Of a DNA stretch of 64,000 bases, positions 31,557-43,193 are shown piece by piece; within the stretch, counting starts at the first letter, position 1; each line of letters opens with the position of its first letter. Source of the stretch: Rhodocollybia butyracea (taxonomy: Eukaryota; Basidiomycota; Agaricomycetes; Agaricales; Omphalotaceae); the NCBI GenBank assembly GCA_015501585.1, contig JADNRY010000105.1, positions 62,001 to 126,000 of the forward strand, given 5' to 3'. Both the position numbers and the translations under genes were made by a program. The notes under the pieces were generated by a model, which was not told the DNA's origin, did no database searches, and saw only the letters and a program-made list of their open reading frames with translations.

Positions 31557-33588
31557 ATGCCGCCTAAACACATCCTTTTCCATGCCATGCCCGTGTGGGG
31601 TACGTCCTATGTCGCCTCATTGTTGCCTCCTCGATCGCTCACTCTTGCTAGGCCACACAAAGCCCATGGCTCACTTCGCGGTGCTAATTTCTAGAGCGTG
31701 CCAGGATACCGTCATAACACTCGCTGTAACGAAAACCGTATACTCCAAACTGGTCCACGAGCTCAAATCCAAATTATCTGTGGATGAGTATGATGCACTT
31801 GCCGCTTCGCGTATTAAGTATGTTCTTCTTTTGCTCAACAGTCGGATTGATAGAGTTGACGAAACTTCTGCAAAAGTATCATTGATATCAGCGGCGCGGA
31901 TGCAATGCCTCTCACTAATCTCAAGGAATTCTCAGTATTCTATACAGACCTGTGTAATCACAAGCCCATCCAGTGCAAATCGTCGGGCAAGACCTTTTTT
32001 TGAACTCTCGCCTCCTGTAATAGCCATCATAGACGTTCGTGCCTTTTTCCGAGTTCAAGCGTCCCATTCTGAGCATATTTGATAGCCTCTCGTACCATAT
32101 GCCTTCGAGGCCGTCCGTACCAAATCCCCCACGAAAGTTAAAATAATATCGTGGATGACATTCCCTTGTGGGACTTTGCTCGAAATCTTCAGTCCCGCGG
32201 CCCTTGGTGGCAAGACCGACCCGATTATGGAGACTGAAGCAGGACGGCAAGAGGCGAGAGCTACAATCTTTGATGCACAGGGAGACTACGCGGATGAGAG
32301 AAAAAAGCTCATTATGGTACCAGTACCAGTGCGTGATACTAATCAACTTATTCACGGAACTTTGCTCAAGGGAGTATCATAGCCTTCCTCTGATAACCGC
32401 AAACTCAATGTACCCGGACTTCCTCCGATGTACAGGCACGAACTGTTTCCACAAATAGTATAGCCCATGTCTACCCGATTATTCAGAAGCCTACTAACTC
32501 TCGCTTCAGGATTTGTTGCTGGGTGCAGACTCAGGCTTCCTGGCTGACAGATCAGCAACTTTCGGCCAGATTTATTTGCGTGAAGCGGATGGTGTTATCG
32601 TAGTCTCAAATTCGGTCTACGAACGAGAAACCCTACATGCAACAAAAACATGGTTCGCCAGCATCGGTATACCGACTTACGCCTTTGCTCCACTCTCACT
32701 GCCGAGGCCTCTTACATATCAAGTGCAAGGTGATGAAGAGGTTGTGAGATTCTTGGACGCCACGAAAGAGCGATTCGGGCCCAAATCACTGATATATGTA
32801 AGATCCCCTCTTTAATTGCCGATCCGCAGAATATAATTTTTGGAGTCAAACAGATATCATTTGGTGATTTCGGTTTTACAGTTTCTTTTTTTACCCCAAG
32901 TGCTAAATGATTTTCACGATCTACGTTTTGCAGGGACTATTTTCTTCCCTCCCCAACAGGAAAAACTAGTCGCGCTACTCGAAGCGTTGATCGAGAACCA
33001 AGTGCCATTCCTTCTCGCACACGCATCTCCAATTTTCCAGCCTTCAGGTGACTTCTTTACGCTGATCAAAGACAGTGGAATCGGTATGGCAATGCCTTGG
33101 ACCCCACAAGAAACCATACTTCAACATGAAGTGACTGGATGGTTCGTCACACATGGGGGGTGGAACAGTATTCAAGAGTCGTTCCAGTATAAGGTTCCTC
33201 TGTAAGTACAAACCTACAAGTTCTTCGAGGTTTGACGTGAATCCTTTTCTTTCCAAGAATATTGTGGCCTTTGAGTGGCGATCAACCTCTTAATGCTGCT
33301 GTGCTCACTTGCACTCATAAGGCTGCTTTCGAGCTTATCGAAGTCCGATCTGGCGACGACGGAACAAAGCCTTTACTACGTTTCGAGAACACCGATTATA
33401 AGCCTACATTCACCATGGATGCAGTCAGGGCTGAGCTTGAAGCGCTTCTAGTGAAGATCAAAGGCGAAGAAGGGAGGATGGTGAGATCCAGATTCGAAAA
33501 CCTCAGTGAGGACATGTTGCGCAGCTGGGATGATGGAGGAGAGTGCAATGACAACCTGCATGAATTCTTGAAGATGCTACATGTTTAA
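31557..33588 (+). CDS. UDP-glycosyltransferase (UGT), with a probable 1-base homopolymer frameshift
   Basis: Exons run 31557-31599, 31652-31817, 31877-32034, 32086-32316, 32383-32457, 32510-32797, 32854-32863, 32934 to about 33200 and about 33259-33588. The N-terminus [16 protein letters not shown] is the conserved acceptor-side start of UGTs. The donor-binding region reads [24 protein letters not shown] and [15 protein letters not shown], matching the UGT signature (W.PQ..ILxH..xxFxTHxGWNS..E). Such soluble fungal enzymes transfer sugar from UDP-sugars to small hydrophobic molecules. The exon ISFG at 32854-32863 is only 10 nt yet needed to keep frame. In exon 3 the coding frame changes across a run of seven T (31995-32001): six T would link SSGK-TF and FELSPP in frame. 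It is either an assembly error or a real lesion. Confidence 0.82.
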
Positions 33589-34688
33589 AGGTTCGTTGAC
33601 GTACTGAGATGGTAATGTTAAAGCTATTTAGTATTTATGGGTGCGAGTCGGATACAAGTTTATACACGATAATATTCTATAATCGGACCTGTAGATCGTG
33701 AATGAGTCGGGATAAACATCTCGGTCAGCATATGGCGTTGCTTCTGCTTCCCAGCACGGGAGAACTATATTGAGTATTGCTAGGGGGACTATCATTTATT
33801 TGATAGTGCGAGTACTGTCAAACGCAGGAGAAATCCGATGGGCCAGCATCAAATAAGGAATCGAAGTGGTCCAATGGTACGGCCTTAACTTAAGAGCTTG
33901 CGTGTAAGCAAGTTGCTGCACCACCGGGGAGCGAGGCACTTAAAAAGACTGGTCTACCAGAAGCGGATCTAATGCCTGAAAAGGCAGATACCGCAGACTT
34001 GCTTTCCAGAAGCAGAGTTCTGAGATTTGAAAGCCAACCTACTTAGCGTCTCACCTGAGAAGGAAGACGATGGGTCAAAACCCTTGGTTCTGTATAGGAT
34101 TACTGACCTCAAACGAAGAGTATTCTCGCTCCGAGTATATGCGTTGTGGGAAAGAAGTTGTTTACGGATGAAGATAAAATGGGACAGCTTCAATGGATCC
34201 GAGGTTGAGAGAAAACCCATCTCACCTTGTACAAGTGCACTCGCCGCTTGATGATACTTTTTACTTATGACTGCCGATGACGTATGCCCATTGACTTGTT
34301 GACTTGTTGACAGTATCTATCTGATCTCAAGCTCGCTCCTCAAAGGCCTCAACGGTCAACTGGTACGTAACTACCTGCTACTTTGGAGAATGAAGATCAG
34401 TCTTGGTCGTTTGATCGCTCCTAGAAAACATAGCAGTAGAAATGAACTTGTCGAATCTAGATAGTCTCCCAGTATCCAATCTGCTCACGGTTTGTCATCA
34501 AGCTTCGAAGCTTCAACTGCAAGAGACTACTATGCAAGTATGCATTCGCTACTTTGAAACGGAACTGAGCACCTCAAATCGGTAACGCCATTTTCGTTCA
34601 ATTCTTGGAGGAGTTACCTTTTGCATCATTCTCCATTTGGGGCTGTTCATCACTTTTGGCTGTCTGGATGTGAACACAATTGTCAATG
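33589..34688. other. Intergenic before the fold-back element
   Basis: Nothing convincing apart from the possible UGT remnant at 34020-34251, listed separately. Confidence 0.4.
34020..34251 (+). pseudogene. Possible UGT C-terminal remnant
   Basis: The frame contains DDGSKPLVLYRITDLK, which resembles [16 protein letters not shown] near the C-terminus of the UGT 0.7 kb upstream, followed by a weakly similar basic helix. No other UGT motif is nearby. It may be a decayed duplicate end; the match is short. Confidence 0.3.
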
Positions 34689-36713
34689 CACCTCATACGC
34701 CCAGTAGACCTAGATAGTAGCCTTTGACATGGGGGGTGTGATGGCAAAGGGTGTTATCATAACGATCCGCTATTGTACAGTAGCGGAATTAAAGTGCTAT
34801 ATTTCGCTTGGACTTTGATGTGAGATATTTCTCGAATACCGGAAAGCTATAGCCTCTGAGGTCACGCGTATGCCGCCTCCCGAACATACACCGCCGCCTC
34901 GAATATCGTAGCTTCACGAACAGAGTATTTCCTGCTCAACTCGAGTGCTCCTTGCTTTCTAGTAGTGTTAAGTTTAATATCAAGTTTGCGTTCATACTTA
35001 CCTCACAATTGTATGTGTCCTTATGTACAAGGTCGTGTACATAACTTGGGCATGTACAGATAGGTCATTGCATCAACGTTGCACCGTTCTCCAATATACT
35101 TGAGTGATTATTGTACGAACAAACTGTTTGGCTTTGAGAGTGCAGCCTCTAATGCACATGAGGCTACCATATCATCTTCAATAAGTAGTTACAGTTAATC
35201 GATCATACATTGCTCACATATTGTAAGTATAAAGTAGTTTGTAATGTAAAGCAGCTATGGAGACCCTCTATGTAGTTTATAGGGCTAAATATTACACTGT
35301 GGTTGTGCTGAACGATGAGGAGAGCTGTGGATGGAAGCGTGGGAACGTACCGGAAACGTTTGCCGGTGCTTCCGCTCGCTGGACCAAACGATGAACAGAA
35401 GATGAAGATAATTTCTGATTGGGTGCGGATCTCAAGGAGTCTCATGTAGATGTGCATTCGTCTCCATTAAAGCCAAAACTACATTTAAATATACCAGGAG
35501 TAGCTTGAAATATCTCTTCCTTATTAAAGAGATGCAGTGAAACTCGTGCTCACTATGCAAAATAGTGTACTCAGGAAAGAAAGACTTGTAGTATGGCCTT
35601 GAAACTTGAGCATTAGAGTCGTTTAGAGCATTTCTCTACGATACATTAAATTTGGCCGTATTGGAATAGTCTGACCATCTTAATACTAGAATACTTAGGT
35701 TCATTCAAGTCGTTGTACTTACCTGTATTCTTAACTACTTATTACGCCCTTGAAACTGTTAAACCCATCCAATAGTTCTGATTTCGCCATATTATCTCTA
35801 CATAATGTATAGAAGACTACTACCAGCATATTAAGCCTATCCATGACGTTTTTCGTTCTTGAACACACTATTTTGCATAGCGAGCACGAGTTTCACTGCA
35901 TCTCTTTACAAAGAAGAGAATATCTCAAGCTACTCCTAGTGTATTTGCATGTAGTTTTGGCTTGAGGGGAGACGAATACACATCTACATGGGCTTCCGTA
36001 AGATCCGCACCCAATCAGAAATTATCTTCATCTTCTGTTCATCGTTTGGTCCAGCGAGCGGAAGCACCGGCAAACGTTTCCGGTACGTTCCCACGCTTCC
36101 ATCCACAGCTCTCCTCATCGTTCAGCACAACCACAGTGTAATATTTAGCCCTATAAGCTACATAGAGGGTCTCCATAGCTGCTTTACATTACAAACTACT
36201 TTATACTTACACTATGTGAGCAATGTATGATCAATTAACTGAAGATGATATGGCAGCCTCATGTGCATTAGAGGCTGCACTCTCAAAGCCAAACAGTTTG
36301 TTCATACAATAATCACTTAAGTATACTGGAGAACAGTGCAACATTGATGCAACGACCTATCTATATGGCGGTGTCACAACTGTACATGCCCTTCGTGAGG
36401 GCCGAGGTAAGTATGAATGCAAACTTTATACTAAAGCTACTAGAAAGCAAGGGAGCACTCGAGTTGAGCAGGAAATACACTGTTCATGAAGCTACGATAT
36501 TCGAGGCGGCGGTGTATGTTCGGGAGGCGGCATACGCGTGACCTCAGAGGCTGTAGCTTTCCGGTATCCGAGAAATATCTTACATCAAAGTCCAAGCGAA
36601 ATATAGCGCTTTTATTCCGCTACTGTACAATAGCGGATCGTTATGATAACAGCCTTTGCCATCACACCCCCATGTCAAAGGCTACTATCTAGGTCTACTG
36701 GGCGTATGAGGTG
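34689..36713. mobile_element. Fold-back DNA transposon (2,025 bp, ~0.86-kb arms), TSD TGTCAATG
   Basis: The left arm (about 34689-35570) and right arm (about 35865-36713) are reverse complements over nearly their whole length, with scattered mismatches and small indels, around a unique loop of about 290 bp. The ends are CACCTCATACGCCCAG and its complement. The 8-mer TGTCAATG directly flanks both ends (34681-34688 and 36714-36721). An 8-bp duplication places it with hAT-like elements. Each arm contains the same open frame of about 80 codons (IRTQSEIIFIFCSSFGPASG), which I regard as a by-product of the repeat. There is no transposase, so it is non-autonomous. Truncated ends of the same family lie at 1075-1196 and 1618-1710. 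Confidence 0.92.
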
Positions 36714-36721
36714 TGTCAATG

Positions 36722-37093
36722 GCGGTCAGAGGAGGTCAGAGACCCAACAGAGACGCAAATTGAAACAGATGATCATCGATGGCTTGGTGTTTTATGTATA
36801 TAAATGGTAAGTACTGTTTAAGCGAGTACTTCGACTGTATAGCCACAAAGCTGTATGGTCATTTCTTTTACTTTTTCCCCCGATTTTTCCCTCACAGCAC
36901 TAAAATTTGCGCAAGTCGATAGCTCTCGTGCGTTTACAGTAACGAGAGGTAAGTTTGAGTCTGACCTATCCTACTACGCCGCCACTACTGTTTGTCGCTG
37001 CCTTTCGGCGCTGTTCAATCAACACCGACGCGGCTGTTTCAGATCTCATCATAATCTGATATGTACCTAGGGCCGCCTCCCGGTTTTTTGCAT
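36722..37093. other. Intergenic / promoter region
   Basis: Sequence between the fold-back element and the Ser/Thr-rich gene. No gene seen. Confidence 0.4.
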
Positions 37094-37100
37094 TATAAAA
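37094..37100 (+). promoter_or_regulatory. TATA box of the Ser/Thr-rich protein gene
   Basis: TATAAAA lies 97 bp upstream of the ATG at 37197, a typical distance for a fungal core promoter. Confidence 0.6.
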
Positions 37101-37196
37101 GGACGCGACATAGCAAAATGTTTCCTTGCTCTGGCTTAGCCCCCACATCCGACAGTAGCAGCACTTGTTGATCAAGTTCGCATTCAAGACACGAAA

Positions 37197-38827
37197 ATGT
37201 TCTCTCTCACTCAATTACAATTCGTGTGCTTCATCTACTCCGGCCTCCTTCTGGGTACTCTCGCGGCCCCCGTTCCTTTCAGTAGGTTTTTCAGTGATCT
37301 AGTCTGTAAACCAGATATTCAAGATATATACATTTTTAGAACGTCATAGATCCTCCGCCTCCGCCTCCGTTAGCACATCCACCAGTTGGGATAATAGTAT
37401 GATATTCATCGATTCATCCGCCGGACTTTTTTTGATATTTTTTACAGGCGGTGCTCCTCACACGATCGTGTCTATCCCCGGTGGACCCGCGCTCACACTC
37501 GCTGCTGGTGGAGCAACAACTACTGTTAGTGGCTCAACGTACACCTATGCTACTGCTCCTGTTTCTACCAGCACCAGCTGGGATGTCATGGGTCATCCAG
37601 TCACAATAGTGTCGGTCAGCGGTACACCGCTCACCCTTGCTTCCGCTGGAGCAACGACAACCGTCGATGGTTCAACTTACACCTATGCCACTGCTGCTGC
37701 TCCTTCCACAACCACAACCTGGAATAGCTTCGGTCAGCCAGTCACAGTAGTGTCGGCCAACGGTACACCGCTTACCCTTGCACCCACTGGCACTCCCACT
37801 ACCGTCAACGGTGTCACCTACACCGTGAGCCCCGCTTCTGCTACCCCCACTGCATCTGTCGCAGTCAGCACTACTACTAGCGTTGGACCTTCAGGCACAG
37901 TCACGATGATCTCGCCTTCCGGAGGACCACAACTCACGCTTACGAACTCTGGCGGTTCCACAACAGTTATTGGTAGCTCGACGTACACCGTAGTACCGAC
38001 GTCAGTTCCGGTCAGTACTACTACTAGCGTTGGACCTTCCGGCACAGTCACAATGATCTCGCCTTCCGGAGGACCATCGCTCACGCTTACAAACTCTGGT
38101 GGCTCCACAACAGTTATTGGTAGCTCGACGTATACGGTGGTGCCGACGTCCGTTTCAGTCAGCACTACTACTAGCGCGGGTCCTTCAGGCCCAATCACAA
38201 TGATTTCGCCTTCCGGAGGACCAGCACTGACGCTCACGAACTCCGGTGGCTCCACAACAGTTATTGGTAGCTCGACGTATACGGTGGTACCGACGTCGGT
38301 TTCGGTCAGCACTACTACTAGCCAGGGTCCCACAGGTCCAGTTACGATTATCTCGCCTTCCGGTGGGCCTCAGCTTACCTTGACGACGACCTCTGGCTTC
38401 ACAACTGTATTTGGCTCTTCGACGTTTACAGTTGCTCAGCCCTCAATCAGTACTTCAACCAGCTGGGGTCCCAGTAAGTTTATGTTGTTGTGTTCTAACT
38501 TGTGTCGTCACTGACAGTACCTGGTATAGCTGGTCCCGTCACGTATATTTCGGTTGTTGGTTCACCCTCAGCACTACCGCTTGCGTCCACCGGTATCCCA
38601 ACCACTATTGGCAGTTCAACGTACACATACGCGACCTCAAGTCCTACCGGTTCCAAGAGGCAAGTTATCTATTATATTCTTTCCGTTTAATGAACGTTCT
38701 AACCATGTTTTCTCTTATCAGTGCGGCTGGGTCAGTACGTCCTCTGGGCTTCACGTCAGCTATTTCGACGGGTCTTCTCACTATGGTCTTGGGTTCCTTT
38801 GTTGGAGGCCTCTTATGCTTTGCATAA
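37197..38827 (+). CDS. Secreted Ser/Thr-rich internal-repeat protein with GPI-like tail (471 aa)
   Basis: Five exons, 37197-37281, 37340-37396, 37448-38473, 38518-38659 and 38722-38827, give 471 residues with all phases consistent. The N-terminus is a signal peptide (LQFVCFIYSGLLLGTLAAP) followed by PVPFKRH, a possible Kex2-type KR site. The body consists of repeats: two or three diverged units (TIVSIPGGPALTLAAGG type), then four near-identical units of about 48 residues (STTTS.GPSG..TMISPSGG, LTLTNSGGSTTVIGSSTYTV). These are rich in Ser, Thr, Val and Gly and likely O-glycosylated. The C-terminus is a hydrophobic tail (ISTGLLTMVLGSFVGGLLCF) after small residues, as in a GPI-attachment signal. 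The last intron starts GCAAGT (GC-AG). A cell-surface or wall role is likely from the layout; no enzymatic domain is seen. Confidence 0.85.
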
Positions 38828-39249
38828 ATGCTCCTGTTTAGATGTACTCTTCGTAAAAATATCACTTTTTTTACTTCAATGTTTTCGAAGTCATCACGAC
38901 GAAAGGAATCGTTTGATCCTGTGCTATAAACGTACAGTACACATCACTCATTTTGAATCAGTACTTGGAGGTCAGCCAACTTCACGACGACGAAAGGTGT
39001 CGTTCGTTAACTCTGGCTGTTGGTAAAGGGGAAAGAGAGCGTGGCACTGGCGGGCTTACCAGCAAAGATTTTTTGACAGTCGTCTGACTCGTCTGAGTTT
39101 CATCCTGCCATCTTTTGATGGTGCTGGGCGAACAGGGGTGAACTGGACCAAGGCTAACCAAGGCTGTCCACCCCTCTCCACCCAGGTCCACCCCGTCGTA
39201 GTCGAGTCAAGTTGACGAATAATCTTGCATGGCTTCCCGCTTTCTTTGC

Positions 39250-39970
39250 TCTAGCCCCCGATAGCCCCCTACAAACTTGCAGTAGCGCTTGTTGATCAAG
39301 TTCGAGAATCGAGACAAGTATTTCGTGTTTTCGCTGATTCAATTCCATCTTGGGTATTTTTGCGGCTCTGATTCTAAGAGAAAAAGTATGTTTATCCGTG
39401 CTTTACGCATTGTACTTAAGAAATCCGATCTGATTTTTGTCTTCCTACTAGGCAGACTCAACCTCGGCAAGCGAGCTTAATCTGATTTTATCAGAAGCGA
39501 CAGGTGGCGACTATAAGTGCATTACTACCACAAGCTGAAGTGATTGTAAGCAGGTACATATATCCATTTTATATGTCGTTGATTTTAACAGCTGATCTAG
39601 CGGGCACGGAGCCTGGCTAGCGGTGGTGTAGTTGACGAAGAAAAGTAAAGGGCGCGGTAACTCGGTTTGTAATAAAACCTTCTTTTCTTCCTTCCTGAGG
39701 GATCTCAACTCACCTTCGCAGCGACTGGTTCTACGACCGGAAGTTTTACCTTCACCGTTGCTACCACCCCGACTGCTTCTGCAAGCACAACGACGAGTTG
39801 GGATATCAGTTCGGAGTTATCCACCAGTGATCGTCAAAACGATAACTACCGTATACGCTTTGAAAACTGGTACTTACTCCTCACACGATTGTGTCCCTGG
39901 TTTCTGGAGGACAAACACCTACCAACACTGACTCTTGCTCCAACTGGGTCAACAACTGCTAAGTATAGAG
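39250..39970 (+). pseudogene. Decayed copy of the Ser/Thr-rich repeat gene
   Basis: The 5' end matches the leader of the gene above (GCTTGTTGATCAAGTTCG, also at 37164-37181), but its ATG and signal-peptide frame are altered. Further on, repeat-like coding remains appear: FTVATTPTASASTTTSWD, TPHTIVSLVSGG and TLAPTGSTT, in shifting frames. No full product is possible. It records a tandem duplication of the surface protein gene. Confidence 0.6.
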
Positions 39971-40235
39971 GATTCGTCGAGAGTTTAACGTTTAACGCAC
40001 GGTCTGCCCTTGCTTGTTCGGCTTGGTGTTGTTTCATAAATTGGCAATACTCAACAGTAAATCTTTCCGTGCCAACTCATCATGCGTGCATATGTCCAGC
40101 GGATCGAGGATATAATGAAACGGAAGAGCAAAACTGTTCCCCAACTGCTGGTTCAGTTCACCCGTCTCGCGCCGCTTGTCGCCAGTGTACTATCTCGTCT
40201 CCAACTCGCTCTTCTCACACATATCTTTATCAATA

Positions 40236-41004
40236 ATGTTCTTCACGTTCTTTACACGTCACTCGCTGGTTTTCGTCCTTCTCGCAGTACTTATTTCCTC
40301 CACGTGTGCTGCACCAACAGTGGTAAGACATACATGATCCATAGATTCTGGTTATTAACTTTTCCAAAAATTAGCATGGCACTTACTGTGTAGTGCATAT
40401 GCTCAATAAAAACGGTCGCCGAGTAGATGTCCCACCACAAGTGCAGAACTGGGTTGAGCAATCCATTACTGCCATGGGGAATAAAATGAGAGATGTGGGT
40501 CAGGCCGTAGATGTCAAGTCCCCCAAAGGTCCACCGACGACAGTCCTTCCCTCAATAATGTATTATTACGAGCTCGATGGAGGAGGCTCCCGGGCCTTCC
40601 TCCCCGACAAGAAACGCTATGGATACGTTGTCCTCGACAAGAAAGATATTGTGTTCGGTGCAGCGGTTGACGGCAACGAGAAAGGGTTTAGCGTGGTCCA
40701 TACACACTTCATGATTCCCGGCCATGGCGATGAGGCAGAGAAAGAGAAAGAAGAGGACATGAAATCCCACGAGGAAAAGTATTACAGGGATTTTTTGGGG
40801 AATTTTTCTCCAGTACAAGGCTGGGTAGATGGAATGGATAAGGACCCCCGTGCTCCTGAAGTTGTTCACGAAGCTGCGACTGATTTGCGAAGCAAACACG
40901 TGAGTCATGCACTTGGTCGCCTGGACCTGAACAAAGAGGAGTCAGAATCAGAAGAGGAGGGAAGGGGGAGCCCGGGAACCAAGAGACCAAGGACAAAGTA
41001 CTAA
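40236..41004 (+). CDS. Secreted protein of unknown function with basic tail, paralogue 1 (238 aa)
   Basis: Exon 1 (40236-40322) encodes 29 residues, a clear signal peptide (FVLLAVLISSTCAAPT). Exon 2 (40375-41004) follows a 52-nt intron and is in phase. The mature part has no domain I recognise; conserved with its neighbour are QNWVEQSITAMGNKM, a YYELDGG motif, YGYVVLDKK, FGAAVDG and VVHTHF. The C-terminus is acidic and then basic (ESEEEGRGSPGTKRPRTKY), resembling a nuclear localisation signal. The gene and its paralogue at 41995 share promoter, leader and intron sequence, so they are a recent tandem duplication. A secreted protein with an NLS-like tail could be an effector; this is only inference. 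Confidence 0.75.
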
Positions 41005-41317
41005 TACTACGATATTTGTAATTCCTAGCATATCCCTTCACACTACATCGAACCTCTGCTTTTGGATGGGAGCATGAATCCTATTCTAGACCATCTCGCA
41101 TGTTAGTGCTCCAGCCTCCTGCTCATCGACTAGGCTCAGCATCAGGCTCTCTGCGGAGGTATCGTCAAATTCGTCAGAGTAATTGAGCGCACAAGCCGTT
41201 GGCATTACTGGAATCCTCCATACATCTAAAGTTCTAAACCCATCCCAGCTGCCAAATAGTGCCAGTGACGAGTTGATCTATACCAGCATTCTACATATAT
41301 TTCGTTATATTTTGCAG
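41005..41317. other. Intergenic between secreted paralogues
   Basis: No gene seen; leads into a fragment of an NLR exon. Confidence 0.4.
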
Positions 41318-41435
41318 ATCCTCCATGGAGTAAGCAACGATCGCGATGGTCTGGGTGCAACAAGCAAGAGTGAACAGCCTCATCGTCGAAATGGCGAATA
41401 TTCTCCTTTATTCAAAACGTGTGAGATAAGGCCAA
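41318..41435 (+). pseudogene. Fragment of an NLR N-terminal exon
   Basis: After an acceptor TATATTTTGCAG the frame reads ILHGVSNDRDGLGATSKSEQ, closely matching the exon at 23604 (ILNEVGNDREDLGAPSKSEQ). It then loses similarity and stops. Only about 40 codons remain, so this is a relic of an NLR duplicate. Confidence 0.7.
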
Positions 41436-41994
41436 ATACTTGGTTAACCGTCATCTTATACTAGGGTATAAGTAGCGTATACATTTACCTCACAAGCCGA
41501 TATGAAACAGTGTTGGGGGCACCTCCGGGGTACCTGTACCCGGGCATGTCCATCGATCGCAATCCGTGATATGCTGTGATATACCGCCGCCACAGCTGAT
41601 GCGCATTTTGAAGATGTCCCGCGGCTGGTAGTCTCTGGTAGTAGAATGAAATGAAGTTTGCACCAACCTACACTAGCACACCCTCTTTGAAATATCAGTA
41701 CCTCAAGATAGCTGGTGTGAATATGGGAGAAGTGCAAAAAAAAAGCATAAGTATACTTACCTCCAGATGTTACATCAGTGTGTTTCATAAATGAGCAATA
41801 ACCAACAGTAAGTTAAATCTTTCTGTGCCAACTCATCATGTGTGCATATGTCCAGCGGATCGACGTTATAAATGAAACGAAAGAGCCACAGTGTTCCCCA
41901 ACTGCTGGTTCAGTTCACTCATCACGCCGCTTTATTGCCAGCACCTCGTCTCCAACAAACACACCTCTCACACATATCTGATTATTTCCAAATA
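41436..41994. other. Upstream region of secreted paralogue 2
   Basis: The right part (41815-41925) is a copy of 40060-40170 upstream of paralogue 1 (GCCAACTCATCATG.GTGCAT, CCCCAACTGCTGGTTCAGTT), so the promoter and 5' leader were duplicated with the gene. Confidence 0.6.
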
Positions 41995-42926
41995 ATGTTC
42001 TTCACGTTCTTCACACGTCACTCGCTGGCTTTCGTCCTGTTCGCGGTACTCATTTCCCCTGCGTGTGCTGCACCAACGCTGGTAAGACATAGTTGATCCA
42101 TAGATTCTGGTTTCTTGACTTTCTCAAAAACAAGGAACGACGCGATACCTCCCAGTATCGAGTGCAATTACTCAATATCTACGGCGACCCAGTAGCAATC
42201 GGGAAACCGCCGGAAGCGCAGAACCACGTTGAGAACTGGCAGGACCGCATTGGGAACTGGCAGAAACGCATTAGAGACTCCATTATTGCCCTGGGGAAGG
42301 AAATGGAAGATCCGGAGCTGAAACCGGAGAGCATACATCTGATCGAGGAGGGTCGACAAATACTGCCCTCACCCTTCGGCGTGCAGTATTACAAGCTCGA
42401 AGGAGGCAAATTCTGTACCGGCAAGGTGAAATGCTATGGATATGTCGCCAAACTGAGAAGACCGCTGACTCCTCATGGCAATACTCTCTTTGGTGCAGTT
42501 GTCGTCGTCATCGTCGGCGAGAATGAACCTCGGGTGGTCCATACTCCCTTAGATGGTTCCCGCCGCGATGTCAATATGAAAATCCGGAAGCAAAAATATG
42601 CCGAGTTTATGGGGAAGATGAGGTTTTGGAAGAGAGTAACTGGAGACCCTGACGTTTTTGCTGCTTTGTTTGGGTCTAACTCTGCTTCGCCCAATAGCAA
42701 GAGTATCCATACCGCACCGGGCTCGAACGGAGAAGGGGAGCCGTCAGAACAGGAAGGAGGGAGGAAAGGCGGGAAACATACATTTGAGCTTGCGCCAAGG
42801 CCTGAAAAGAAGCAAAAGACGGTCGCGGAGGAGAAGCCTGAAGCGCCAAAGAGACGCCCAATAACGCTTCCTCTAAGACCCGCAGGAAGGTTTGAAAATC
42901 AAAAGAATCAAAAGACGAAGGACTAG
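41995..42926 (+). CDS. Secreted protein of unknown function with basic tail, paralogue 2 (292 aa)
   Basis: Exon 1 (41995-42081) encodes the same 29-residue signal peptide as paralogue 1 with three changes (FVLFAVLISPACAAPT). The intron (42082-42134) is similar in sequence and exon 2 (42135-42926) is in phase. Shared motifs are QNHVENWQDRI, YYKLEGGKF, CYGYVAK, FGAVVV and VVHTPL. The tail is long and lysine/arginine-rich (PRPEKKQKTVAEEKPEAPKR) with bipartite NLS character. The mature sequences have diverged much more than the leaders, as expected for fast-evolving secreted proteins. Function unknown. Confidence 0.75.
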
Positions 42927-43193
42927 CGATACGATACTTGTAATTCCTTATTTCCAAATTTGGTAACATTCGAATGCCAGGACTTGTTTCTCTTCCTGTA
43001 GCCATTGTTCCTTTGCATGATTTCTGCCTGTAGATCAATCATGTACACGTCTAAGAAGCGATTCTTTGTTTGTGGCCAGACGTGACAAAAGTCACAGACG
43101 TGAGTAGTACCATGTGATAAGCGTCATTTCGCGTCAGCCGAGCCAAGCCGGGCAAGATCTCATAATCAGGATTCCCTCTTTATTCTCACCGCC

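Noticed and set aside
33860..33945. tRNA-like stretch beginning TGGTCCAATGGTACGG
   Set aside because: No GGTTCRANNCC B box at the right distance and no acceptor-stem pairing.
35203..36230. Mirror-image open frames of about 80 codons in both arms of the fold-back element
   Set aside because: They are the same sequence in both arms, with no transposase motif and no start context; best seen as a by-product of the repeat.
37818..38333. Long minus-strand open frame opposite the Ser/Thr-rich repeats
   Set aside because: It is a mirror of the repeated coding sequence on the plus strand, with the same periodicity and no independent start, splice or motif evidence.
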